This document shows, in pieces, positions 1 through 9,157 of a stretch of 46,318 nt of DNA. A model generated the notes under the pieces. It saw only the letters and a program-made list of their open reading frames with translations. It ran no database searches and had not been told where the DNA came from. A program made the position numbers and the translations under genes. The stretch's first letter is position 1; the number at the start of each line of letters is the position of its first letter. The stretch is from Terramyces sp. JEL0728. Lineage: Eukaryota > Chytridiomycota > Chytridiomycetes > Rhizophydiales > Terramycetaceae. The stretch covers positions 1-46,318 of the forward strand of contig JADIIU010000101.1 of NCBI GenBank assembly GCA_027603945.1, read 5' to 3'.

Positions 1-1022
1 AGATGGAGCCAAAATGGAAAAGGGCATTTCAATTGGTGTGTGATATTTCAGATTTGATCAATCAGGATGAAGTTGATAAGCGTTCAAAATCAGCAATAAC
101 ACTTTTTGATGTTATGAGGTTCGTAACAAGCGCATGCGAACATCGATTGGAAGAAATTGAATGGCTCTCGGATGAATCAAAACAGAACGCAAAAATTAGG
201 CTTTCCAAATTCACAAGAGGAATAGGACATTTTGAAGACAAAGACTTGGCCGTATTGGAAGGAAAAGTTCTTCAAACAAAATCACCATGGGAGAACTACA
301 AGGTCATTGCCAAATTTCTCAATTTCCCTATAAATTTCTATCACAAATCAGTGAATAGAACTAATGGTGCAGTTCTCTCTCGAATAATAAGAAACGCGAC
401 AAGGAATGGAATGATATATCCAGTATATATTGCCCAGCCGCCGTTCTTCTATCCAGCTACCCCTGACAAGATGTTGGGCGAACCTGCATTAAACTTTGGG
501 TCTCTTGGTGTTTTATTTGCTCAAGAATTGATATATTCTCTCGATGTACGAAGCACTAAATACGACCAGGATGGCAATATTATTACCTGGTTGGATGACA
601 AAGACTGCCCTTACTATGCAAAACAAGTGGAACTGGTAATACAGCAGTTTGATGAATACAATTATATGGGAGAGGGAGTCAATGGGAAATTGACTAGTGC
701 CATGAATATTTCTGATCTATGTGCCATCTCTCTTGCTTTTCAAGCCTTTCAAGAGTTTAAAAGGGAATATGGCGATAAGGTTAAACCTTCGACATATTTA
801 TTTACCCCCGAGCAAGAATTCTTTATATCCTGGGCTCAAGTTTGTAGATCATTAGTTACTGATGAACAAGCTGGTGTAGACCGGGCTACCAGTCACTACT
901 CTCCCAGGGAACTTCGTGTTAACGGACCTCTTTCTAATTTAAGAGAGTTTTATGAAGCATTTAATGTTAAACCTGGCGATAGGATGTACAGACCACCAGA
1001 TAAACGTGTCTCGCTATGGTAA
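1..1022 (+). CDS. M13 peptidase-family pseudoenzyme, copy A (5' end outside window)
   Basis: C-terminal half of a neprilysin/PepO-type (M13) protein, cut by the left window edge; the frame is open from base 3 and ends with the family's C-terminal RPPDKRVSLW. Family features seen are the QPPFFYP stretch near residue 143, the region that normally holds the zinc site, and the terminal RVNGPLSNL block. The HExxH zinc motif is replaced by QELIY in the stretch VLFAQELIYSLD, and the third ligand, normally Glu in ENIADLGG, is Met (AMNISDLC). I infer it cannot hydrolyse peptides and may bind them or act as a decoy or regulator. It is a tandem paralogue of the next gene, with three patches of exact DNA identity. 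Confidence 0.85.
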   Translation, partial: MEPKWKRAFQLVCDISDLINQDEVDKRSKSAITLFDVMRFVTSACEHRLEEIEWLSDESKQNAKIRLSKFTRGIGHFEDKDLAVLEGKVLQTKSPWENYKVIAKFLNFPINFYHKSVNRTNGAVLSRIIRNATRNGMIYPVYIAQPPFFYPATPDKMLGEPALNFGSLGVLFAQELIYSLDVRSTKYDQDGNIITWLDDKDCPYYAKQVELVIQQFDEYNYMGEGVNGKLTSAMNISDLCAISLAFQAFQEFKREYGDKVKPSTYLFTPEQEFFISWAQVCRSLVTDEQAGVDRATSHYSPRELRVNGPLSNLREFYEAFNVKPGDRMYRPPDKRVSLW

Positions 1023-1112
1023 TCCTGCTCATCTATTCCAATATATTTAATAATAAATTACCTCTCGAAATCTCTTTAGTTTTGCTGAAACAATTTTTCA
1101 ACAAATTTCTGA

Positions 1113-3614
1113 ATGCCAAACGGAATTTTTATTGATGGTTTCGGTGTCAGCACACGACGGAGACTGAAAGACACTTTGAAAGGGTTGGATTATAGGTCTA
1201 AAACGGATAATATTGATGCTGGAAATAATATTGCCACCGAAATGTCAATTTCCCCAACCTCAGGAAATCCTGAAGCAGAAATATCAAAAGAAAATCCACA
1301 AGAGTTGCCTCTTATATACATTCATTCTCACCATCCCTCAAATCCCCTTGAAAATAGTAATTTTTATTGATTTTCAGTTTGCAAGGATCCAAATTGTCCA
1401 ATGAATAACCAACCGAGTGAACCAATTGTCGAATCTTTTAAAATTTCGGACAATCGGTACTTTTTGCTAATTAAGCTCACAGTATAATAATAGCAAGAAC
1501 GGGAATTCGCTTTTCGATATCTTTGAAAGTAAAATGAAAGGTAAAGGAGATTATTCGAGTAATTTCTTTGATGAAGTGGATGTATTATCTTCAGTATCGC
1601 AGCAGCAGCATCGGGAAGCAACTTTGTTGAATCACAATCTACATATTAACCAGGAATACGAGAAACCAATCGATTTCAGCAACTTTAACTTTTCAGTGTC
1701 TCCGACAGATTCCTTTATCAATATGTCAATGGCGGTTGGTTGAACAAGAGTAAAATTCCTAAAGACCATTCCATTTGGGGATCTTTTGAAGAATTGCATG
1801 ACAAACCAAAAACCGAAAATGAAGGATATTTGTTGAATTTTTTTGAACTTCACCCAACGGACGCTGTATTAAAGGAGTATTTTCTCTCCGCATTGGATGA
1901 AGAAGCTATTGAGAAGGCACAACTAGATCCTACCAAAGAGGATCTGGCTGTAATCGCCTCTATTGAAACCCTGGAAGATTATTTTATAAAAGCTGCAGCC
2001 TTCAATGCTCAATCTATCAATACTTTGATGTTTTATTTGTATAAATTTACAAATTGGCAATTCTATGGAGATTCCGAATTGGCTACAGCTATACTTCTTC
2101 AGGATGGACTTGGTCTACCGAGCAGAGATTATTATCTGCAAGAAGAGAAACAGGAAAAGGCGAAAGCGTACAAGGAATATATCAAAAGATTGTTGATTGC
2201 CTCTGGAGAATCGCTAGATGAAGCAATGCATAACGTGGGGCTTGTTTACCAGTTGGAATACCAGCTAGCTGAAATATCCCTTCCTCTAGAAGAACTGTGT
2301 GATCCAGCAAAGAATAATACAAAGAAGTCACTGGAGGAATTGCAAAGTGCATTTCCACTGATAGACTGGAAAGGTTATTTCGCAAAGATGGAAATACCAG
2401 ATTCCGTTCATGTTATTATCGAGCCAGTGGAATATTTTGAGCGCTTGTTGGAGCTACTACAGAAAACTGATCTAGCGACATTGAAAATCTACATGAAAGT
2501 ACGATATTTATCCACAGCAGCACCATTTTTACACAAAGAGATGCAGCTAATCCATTTTGAATATCAGGATAAAGCGCTATACGGTGTGCAGGAGATGGAG
2601 CCAAAATGGAAAAGGGCATTTCAATTGGTGTGTGATATTTCAGATTTAATAAGCCAATATGACGTTTTAACCCGTTCAACAACCTCGATTACATTTAATA
2701 ATATTTTTACTTATATCAATACAGCATTTGAACACAGATTAGAGAGTATCAAATGGCTTTCAAAAGAATCTAAACAAAATGCCGTCAAGATGCTCTCGCA
2801 GGTCCAGAAAGGTGTTGGGCACTTTGAAAAGAAAGCTTTTACCAAGTTGGAAGGTAAAGTACTCAAAACGAATTCTTTATGGGATAATCACAAATTGGCT
2901 GCAAAATATTTAAATCACGCCAATAATTTCTATCATAAATCTGTAGATAGAACTCGGATATCGGCCATTATGAAGATTATTCGGAACAGTACCCCTTTCA
3001 AGATATGTTTTCCAACATTTTACGAACAACCACCCTTCCATTACCTTAACCCTCCCTCAAAGCTGCTTGGAGACCCAGCGTTTACATTTGGTGGTTTTGG
3101 TATGATATATGCTCGAGAGTTGTTATACGCACTTGATCTTCAAAATGCCAAATATGATAGGAAAGGCGATATTAGCGACTGGTTAACTGAAGATGACAAG
3201 GAATATTATTACGAGCAAACTGGACGTATTATCGATCAGTTTGAACAATACAATAGTCAAGGAAAAGCAAATAATGCAAAATTTGGAGCAGGTCACAACA
3301 TAGCAGATCTTGGAGCACTTTCAATTGCATTTCAAGCCTTTCAGGACTTCAAAAAGGAATATGGCGATAAGGTTAAACCTTCCACATATTTGTATTCAAC
3401 CGACCAAGAATTCTTCATTGCTTGGGCACAATTATGTCGGGTGTTGGTAACAAACGAGCAAGCTGAATTGGATGCCAGCACAAGCTGCTTTGCCCCAAGA
3501 GAATTGCGCGTTGATGGACCGCTGTCAAACTTGAATGAATTTTATGAAGCATTTAATGTTAAACCTGGAGATAGCATGTATCGGCCTCCTGAAAAGCGTG
3601 TTTCGCTGTGGTAA
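1113..3614 (+). CDS. M13 peptidase-family pseudoenzyme, copy B (one-base frameshift)
   Basis: Second M13 gene. My model starts at ATG 1113, removes introns 1357-1377 (21 nt) and 1457-1475 (19 nt), and gives about 820 residues. The first intron joins to the CKDPNC motif, matching the Cys-x4-Cys opening of M13 ectodomains. At 1711-1718 the frame shifts by one base: upstream reads SPTDSF, downstream reads YQYVNGGWL, together the M13 signature DxFYQYxxGGW. One T seems to be missing from a T-run; no GT...AG pair of 19-22 nt repairs it. The zinc site is dead: HExxH is RELLY and ENIADLGG is HNIADLGA. No signal peptide or membrane segment is seen. It is either a real pseudogene or an intact gene with a sequencing error at a homopolymer. 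Confidence 0.8.
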
Positions 3615-3694
3615 AGCAGATTCCTCATTTACTTGGCATTAGTTTTTCCTATTCGTAATAATAAAATTGTTTCAATATCGACGGCCCGGCAAGC

Positions 3695-3976
3695 TTGAGT
3701 TGATTTAGGTGGTCGCTCTCAAAGCATTCCAAGCGTACGGGAAGATCGTTTGGATCAAACCGAGTCCAGCTCGGTAGATTCACTCCCGAACAGGAATTTT
3801 TTGTTGCCCGGGCACAAGCATGGAGAAGATTGATTACAAAAGATGAAGCTTTGTGAGAATCGCAACCGATCCTCACTCACCTGGAGAACACCGTACTAAT
3901 GGACGGTTATGTGCTGCATTTGGAATCACTGATATGACTGTATGTTCAGAACCCAAGAAAGAGAGTCTCATGGTAA
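3695..3976 (+). pseudogene. M13 peptidase relic, third tandem copy
   Basis: Decayed 3' end of another M13 gene, read in pieces across frames: a DLGG block, KAFQAY, then LGRFTPEQEFFVARAQAW followed by ITKDEAL and a TGA, then DPHSPGEHRTNG and a broken end KKRVS-W just before TAA at 3974-3976. Several frameshifts and stops separate the pieces. Unlike the two neighbouring copies, the relic keeps the canonical DLGG and DPHSPGE motifs, so its ancestor was probably an active, ordinary M13 peptidase. Boundaries are approximate. Confidence 0.75.
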
Positions 3977-4003
3977 ATAAACCTCGACGCTATTACATTC
4001 TAT

Positions 4004-4558
4004 TTATTGTAGCAACAATACAAGTAATCCGAGTAATGGCACTGCTTTGAAAGCACTTGAAACTAATGATACGTTGTCGATCAAAGGGCCGTACTCACCG
4101 TCAGTAGTACTTCCAATAGTAACAATACTATTCTGTTGAACAGCAGAAAATGTATAAGTAATCAAAGCCCAACCCTCTCCCTGGTTATGTACAAAATTTT
4201 GCGTTTGAACCCCAGTAACATTAACAAATCCAGTTTTTCTATCTGGTACACCGTCGTTGCCATTTAATTCAAAGGACAGAGTGTATTTTTGGTTTGGGGT
4301 GAGATTTACTGATTGTGAGAGCGAATATGGGCCAATGGAAGATAAATCTACGGACCAGTTTGATTGGAATGCGTTTGTGCCTACTTCTATTGGATATGTG
4401 TTTGAATTGCTTACCCATGGTGCGATATAACTAGAGCTGTTGAAGTAGCAGTACGGGACAATGTTTGTTGTAGGGCAATATGTTGAGGCTCTATCTTCAA
4501 ATCCTCCGTTCTGAATCAAGTTGGATCCGCCTGCTTGCACTAGAGGTAAAAATAGCAT
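4004..4558 (-). CDS. Secreted DUF642 / choice-of-anchor-like protein
   Basis: A 184-residue protein starting at ATG 4558, with a short hydrophobic leader (MLFLPLVQAGG) and a hydrophobic C-terminal tail (AVPLLGLLVLLLQ) typical of GPI addition. Between them is a beta-rich domain with the order NLIQNGGFE, PWVS, YPIEVG, VDLS, LSQSVNLTPNQKYTLSFEL, then PLIDNVSLV, the pattern of the DUF642/choice-of-anchor C family (galactose-binding-like fold, wall or surface proteins). A TATA box lies at 4582-4589. Its stop codon lies inside AATAAA (4003-4008). The in-frame TTG at 4579 would lengthen the leader but lies within the TATA region, so ATG 4558 is preferred. Confidence 0.7.
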   Translation of the reverse strand: MLFLPLVQAGGSNLIQNGGFEDRASTYCPTTNIVPYCYFNSSSYIAPWVSNSNTYPIEVGTNAFQSNWSVDLSSIGPYSLSQSVNLTPNQKYTLSFELNGNDGVPDRKTGFVNVTGVQTQNFVHNQGEGWALITYTFSAVQQNSIVTIGSTTDGEYGPLIDNVSLVSSAFKAVPLLGLLVLLLQ

Positions 4559-4565
4559 TTGGAAA

Positions 4566-5073
4566 ATGTTAAAAATCAAGGTTTTTATATCTGTTTCAGG
4601 GTGGTCACATACACTGTTGCGGGGAACTGAAAGGCGGCAACTCCAATTTGGAAGTGAAACTTGAAAAAATTAAAAGATTATCCAAAGCACATGTAATTGA
4701 TTTGGAGGTTATTCAATCCCAGCTGGGCCCTGGACAGTTACCACCGAGCATTGCAATTAAGAGAGTTCCCCTAGTTTCGTGGTTTACAAATGGCTTGGTG
4801 GCTTCGATGACAGTGTCGTTGTCCAAGTGCTCAGGAACTAGGACACAATATAAAGAGTATTCTTAAGAGAACGATGGAATACGTCGTGTACTCTACCGAC
4901 CCAACCCCGATGAACCAAACTTTACCTATCGGTGTGAATATAGTTTGTGTAACTACTTAATCCAAAGAGAGGCGGATACAAAGTGCGGCAAGTTTGAGTT
5001 CAGCTTCAAACTCATCTATTGGTTACATTCCGAGGTGGAGAGTAAAAACTTTTCATGCTCAATGAATTTCTAA
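4566..5073 (+). other. Unresolved coding-like stretch upstream of the RING gene
   Basis: A single frame runs from about 4600 to 5073, broken only by TAA at 4864. The part after the break reads as protein with several cysteines (YRCEYSLCNYLIQREADTKC, then KFEFSFKLIYW). A possible first exon is ATG 4566 with a 19-nt intron 4581-4599, but that intron coincides with the TATA box of the minus-strand gene. I found no 19-22 nt intron that removes the TAA cleanly; a 22-nt splice near 4804-4825 opens another frame instead. It could be a decayed gene, or the luminal domain of the adjacent RING protein with frame breaks. Family not recognised. Confidence 0.25.
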
Positions 5074-5813
5074 TCTCTGCTATTCGGGTTCTGATATTCT
5101 TTCCAATTAATGAATTCAATATAAATCATATCAGTGAATTGCCTCCAGTAAATGCGAAAACAACCACAAAGTTACAGACCATAAAGCGGATTTTCTTGTT
5201 TTCATTCTCTACCGTGCAGTGGACCAAAGCAACCTACGTTCTAAAGAATCTTATTATAAATCATGAAACTTCAAGGTAGTTGGATTTCATATCTAGTTAT
5301 ATTTCATGGTACCATCTCATCGTTGGTTGGCTGATATTACAGAAAAAACACACTCGGCTGTTAATACTACCCGGAAGGAAAAGGCGATTGATTCCAAGTC
5401 TGCTATTCACGCTGATTATCAATATTATCGTTGATGAACTTTCTTGCTTCACGATTTGCATGCTGAAAAACAAACAATACAAAATCAAACCAGTAACGGC
5501 AAACAAGGACCGACAAGAGTGTATGATTTGTCTGGAAAAGGGAGAATTGTTTTCATTCTGCGAGAATCAGCATTCAATGCACTATCGTTGCCTGGATCAG
5601 TGGTATCAACCATACGGAAGATACAAATATTGCCCCGCGTGTAATTCAACTATATTCACAAGCAAAAAATTGAATTTCAAGTGGATCAAAGGGTACAGAG
5701 CAATGGTACGCGAGCGGGTTTTTATAGTATTTTTAGTTTCCATTTCAATGTGGATTGTATATTTTCTTAAAATGAATCTTTTAAGGTGGAGGATTTATCA
5801 ATTAATTAAATAA
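5055..5813 (+). CDS. Membrane-anchored RING-H2 finger protein
   Basis: About 245 residues from ATG 5055, with one 21-nt intron at 5276-5296 whose retention gives an immediate TAG. A hydrophobic N-terminus and further hydrophobic segments (WYHLIVGWLIL, LLFTLIINIIV, VFIVFLVSISMWIVYF) flank a RING-H2 finger: CMIC, a nine-residue gap to Cys, then H, H and C, closing with CPAC. This is the pattern of membrane E3 ubiquitin ligases that mark organelle proteins for turnover. The stop codon lies inside AATAAA. The start is uncertain because the preceding stretch may be part of the same gene. Confidence 0.65.
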
Positions 5814-5872
5814 AATAGTTTGCATCTTTAAAATGAGTCTGTATTTTTTTCGATTTTTGATCAAAACAAAAA

Positions 5873-6582
5873 ATGGATTTTCAAAATAGGGTTGGCAGTA
5901 GATTTGGCGGTGGAGGAGTTGCTGATGCATCCCAGCAAAACATGGATAGAAAGGAAAGACTGCGCAGATTGGCGTTGGAAACCATCGACTTGTCCAAGGA
6001 CCCGTATTTGATGAAGGTAAAAAATACTAATAGTAGAACCATGTCGGTACTTTTGAATGTAAACTCTGTCTTACTATTCACGCAAACGAAGGGTCGTATC
6101 TTGCACATACTCAGGGAAAGAAACATTCTACAAATCTACAAAGGCGTATGGCCAAAGACCAAAAAGATATCGCACTAGGAGGAGGTGTAGCACCACTTGT
6201 ATTTCAACACGCAGCAGCTCCTACAATGATGTACACTCGTATGCCAATAAGAAAGGTACATGTAAAAATTGGGAGGCCTGGATACAAAGTTACAAAAATT
6301 AGAGATCCAGAAACCAATCAAAACGGACTACTATTTCAAATTTATTACCCGGATATCGTCAATGGAATCAAGCCAAGGTATAGATTCATGAGTGCTTACG
6401 AACAACGACAAGAACCACCAAGTAAATTTTATCAGTACTTGCTTATTGCTGCAGAGCCTTATGAAACCATATCTTTCAAGGTACAGAGTTTAGAAATTGA
6501 CAAGAGTAATTTATGGAGTTTCTGGGATCTGGATTGCAAGCAGTATCATTTCCAATTCTTTTTTAAAATAAAAGAGCAGTAA
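5873..6582 (+). CDS. SF3A2: Splicing factor 3A subunit 2 (SF3a66/PRP11)
   Basis: U2 snRNP component needed for branch-site recognition. It begins with the hallmark MDFQNRVGS, followed by RRERLRRLALETIDLSKDPY-like sequence, then after a 20-nt intron (6017-6036) a matrin-type C2H2 zinc finger with Cys56, Cys59, His72 and His78. The conserved core (KVHVKIGRPGYKVTK, then FQIYYPDI) follows. The 229-residue protein lacks the long proline-rich tail of animals and is close in length to yeast Prp11. The poly(A) signal AATAAA at 6567-6572 lies within the last codons. The stop is 10 bp from the stop of the convergent Reeler-like gene. Confidence 0.95.
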
Positions 6583-6591
6583 TTGTTTATT
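6567..6591. terminator. Shared poly(A) region of convergent genes
   Basis: AATAAA at 6567-6572 (plus strand, inside the end of SF3A2) and TTTATT at 6586-6591 (AATAAA for the minus-strand gene, right after its stop). The two stops are 10 bp apart, so the 3' ends of the transcripts must overlap. Confidence 0.65.
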
Positions 6592-6592
6592 A

Positions 6593-7307
6593 TTACACTG
6601 CTAGCACTGCTAACCCACCGGCAAGAGCTAATAGTGCGTTTGGCGGACCAATGAATCCAGCTGCTTGGACAGAGGTTTGTTGGGATGCTGGCATTGTGGA
6701 TACTGACCCACCACTAGATGATCCAGAGGTACTCAATGGGATATCGGCCAAATGTTCCCACATTGCCTTGCCTGCATTAAAACGAATTACCAGTTGCACC
6801 AGGGTTCAAAGATGCAACTACAACTTTAATCACCAAGTTGGTCATTGCCATTTCGGTAGAATTGCCCATCCAGTTCCAATTAGTGCTCAAAGGAGCTCTG
6901 TTACCATTAGCATGAGTAATAGTGGCAGCTACATCTCCAATAATTTTTTGAGAATTGCAAACGGTGCTGTTTTGGTATTTGAATTTCTTTGAATCCAAGT
7001 TCATGAATTTACCTAAATGCATTTTTGCGTTGGTTGATGGTGAGACGTACATCAAGATTCCTTGGAAATCAGCTCTGTTTAACGTGTTTCCGACTGAGAA
7101 CGTGAACGATCCGTCCGTGTTTTGGTGTGGGGTGATTGTATAGCCAAGTTTGGTTTGAGCTCCCATGCCTATATGATTTATGAATTACCTGCTGCTATCA
7201 CTGTTTCGTTGATACCGCAACCTTGGTTAAGAGCAATTACCTGGTGCACCAGTTGGAAGGGCAGAAATCGAGGTGAAAAGTAAACCAACTAAATTGATTG
7301 CTTTCAT
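6593..7307 (-). CDS. Reeler-like secreted protein 1, intron-containing
   Basis: 218 residues from ATG 7307 after removing three introns: 7222-7240 (19 nt), 7169-7188 (20 nt) and 6772-6790 (19 nt), all beginning GTAATT. The product has a signal peptide (MKAINLVGLLFTSISA), PTGAPGCGIN, then FQGILMYVS, HLGKF, ATITHAN, a Trp-rich strand and WEHLADIP, the strand order of a Reeler-type beta-sandwich. A Ser/Gly linker and hydrophobic C-terminus (LLALAGGLAVLAV) suggest GPI anchoring. The only family member here with introns; its closest paralogue (11655-12317) has none. Upstream is a weak AAATAAATA rather than a clear TATA box. Confidence 0.75.
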
Positions 7308-7487
7308 TATTGTGTTTGCAATTCATGCTGATTATTTATTTGATAAGAGGGTCCGTGGAAATAGGGTTCGCGCTCATCCATTGTTCCTCGCAAAGAAATG
7401 TACGAATATAATCTACGTTTGTTTCCGCTGATAGGTGTTGTAGCCAAATGATCCAACTAGCGGGAAAATCAATAACACCGTGTTTAT

Positions 7488-8168
7488 TTAAATAAAGAAC
7501 AACAGTATTGAGATGAGGATTGAAAAAGCTACCGATTCCCTGTACGCCGATGAAAAAGTTGCACCTCCAGCGTCTAAAGCAGCAACTACGGTTGCACTAC
7601 CTGAACTACCGGCAGTCTTTGTCGTATACGTGAATTGTGTAATAGTCTGAGAGCTCAAAGATAGTGGTGGCAAAATAGCAGGTTTGATTGCAAGTGGATC
7701 GAGTTTCTGCCAGCTGCTACCGGAAAACACGACCGCTCTGACCAGCATATTGTTTCGACTGGCAATTTCGTCGGCAGTTGCGTTAAACATAAAAGTGTAA
7801 GGCAACGATATTTTCCCTTGGTTTGAATCAGTAATTGTTGCTGATCCCTGGCCAGATATGCCTTGTGATTCACAAATTGTCCATTGGACGTAGTGGAATT
7901 TTGTCCAGTCGATGACAGGGAACGAACCTAGATGCTGTGAACTGTTGGTCAAAGAAGTAACGTAGAGCAAAATGTTTGTGAATGAAGATAGACCTGAATA
8001 GTTGTTGAGTGTAAGTTCGACGGATCCGTCGTTATTTGTTACTTGGGCAATCGCGTATCCGAGAGATGATGACGGAGAGTTGACGTTGTTGGTCAAGATG
8101 TCAACTGAACAGGTTTCGTTTGCTGGGAATGCATGGGCAAGCCCAATGAAAAGCGATATCCAATGCAT
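7488..8168 (-). CDS. Reeler-like secreted protein 2
   Basis: Intronless, 226 residues, ATG 8168. It has a signal peptide (MHWISLFIGLAHA), then the family pattern in diverged form: LGYAIAQ, FTNILLYVTS, HLGSF, ATITDSN, FMFNATADE, LVRAVVF. The final WQHLADxP block is reduced to WQKLDP. A Thr/Ser/Ala linker and the hydrophobic end FSILISILLFFI suggest a GPI anchor. The most diverged member of the array. A TATAAATA box (8204-8211) lies 36 nt upstream and overlaps the stop codon of the preceding gene. Confidence 0.7.
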   Translation of the reverse strand: MHWISLFIGLAHAFPANETCSVDILTNNVNSPSSSLGYAIAQVTNNDGSVELTLNNYSGLSSFTNILLYVTSLTNSSQHLGSFPVIDWTKFHYVQWTICESQGISGQGSATITDSNQGKISLPYTFMFNATADEIASRNNMLVRAVVFSGSSWQKLDPLAIKPAILPPLSLSSQTITQFTYTTKTAGSSGSATVVAALDAGGATFSSAYRESVAFSILISILLFFI

Positions 8169-8203
8169 TGGTTTTCAAAAGTAAACAAAAGTCTAATCTA
8201 TTT

Positions 8204-8211
8204 TATTTATA
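8204..8211 (-). promoter_or_regulatory. TATA box overlapping the upstream stop codon
   Basis: TATAAATA on the minus strand, 36 nt before ATG 8168. The TAA of the next upstream gene (8207-8209) is part of the box, and the same A/T run also gives AATAAA for that gene. Stop, poly(A) signal and TATA box share about 12 bp. Confidence 0.6.
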
Positions 8212-8971
8212 ACAACAAATAGCCCAATAAAAGTGCCAGCAACGATCTTTCCATTGCTGAGCTGCCACTTTGAGCATTAGGTATTGCAGTCGGATATGGA
8301 GCTTGAGTTGGGATAGCGATTGGTATGGTGGTGGTTGGAAGAGTCTTTGTGGTAACAGCTTTGGTAGTTGTACGTGCCAACGTCTTTGTGGTATGAGTGC
8401 CGTTAGAAGGTTTGGTCTTTGTTGCAACTCTGCTCGACACTTGCGAGGCTGGATTTGCCTTTGGGGCAGGAGCCTTTGGTAGCAGAAAGTTGACTGGGGC
8501 ATCGGCTAATAATTGATAGTTATGTCCACCAGTGACACTTTGTACAATAACAGTTTTTACCACCACGTTCGACAATTTCACGTCCGTTGCAGAAGGAATC
8601 CAAGTGAGGGTAGTAGAGGTGCTAATTCCTGCAGATGAAGAATGGGTAATGGTGGAGCCTGCCTTGCCAATATCCCCACAGACATCTGCCCCAAGTGCAC
8701 GAAATCTATTGTTTGGTAGAATAAAACTACCCAAGTGCTGATTTGCAGAACCAGAAGTAACATACATGAGTATTCCTTGGAATGATGGTCTGTTCTGGCT
8801 GTTACTAATGATGACTGAAATTGATCCATCAGCATTTGCTTTTGTGCTTGCTGAGAACCCCAAGGCTTGGGATGCGCCTAGTTTGCCATTTGCTGCTTCT
8901 ACTGCACATATTGGTGCTCCAGTAGGCAACGCTGCAACTGCCGCTAGCACTGTAAATATTGTAAATTTCAT
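8207..8971 (-). CDS. Reeler-like secreted protein 3 with Thr/Lys/Pro stalk
   Basis: Intronless, 254 residues. ATG 8971 is chosen because it begins the signal peptide MKFTIFTVLAAVAALPTGAP; the 22 residues before it are not leader-like. The Reeler-like domain (GSISVIISN, FQGILMYVTSG, HLGSF, STITHSS, LTWIPSA, VVVKTVIV) is followed by a long stalk rich in Thr, Lys and Pro with repeated TTTK/KTL motifs, likely O-glycosylated, and a hydrophobic end (LLALLLGYLLL) fitting GPI addition. Confidence 0.75.
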   Translation of the reverse strand: MKFTIFTVLAAVAALPTGAPICAVEAANGKLGASQALGFSASTKANADGSISVIISNSQNRPSFQGILMYVTSGSANQHLGSFILPNNRFRALGADVCGDIGKAGSTITHSSSAGISTSTTLTWIPSATDVKLSNVVVKTVIVQSVTGGHNYQLLADAPVNFLLPKAPAPKANPASQVSSRVATKTKPSNGTHTTKTLARTTTKAVTTKTLPTTTIPIAIPTQAPYPTAIPNAQSGSSAMERSLLALLLGYLLL

Positions 8972-9157
8972 TCTATATTGGTTTGTGGGAAAGTTGAATG
9001 TTACGCCTTTCTTGGGCTCCAAGTCCGCCAGGGTCACTTCCTAAAAAGGCACACCTTCGCGATTGGTCTAGTGCCAGAAAAACTAAACAAAATACATTTG
9101 GTTAAGGATTTTACAGGAAACAAATTGGCTTTATTCCAAAAACGTTGCAGCTTCACG

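Noticed and set aside
2182..2682. Several antisense frames inside the M13 and other coding regions
   Set aside because: They overlap well-supported genes, lack family motifs and are expected by chance.
5280..5400. Alternative start of the RING gene at ATG 5263 with a 17-nt intron
   Set aside because: The 21-nt intron at 5276-5296 fits the size range and keeps a longer frame open from ATG 5055.
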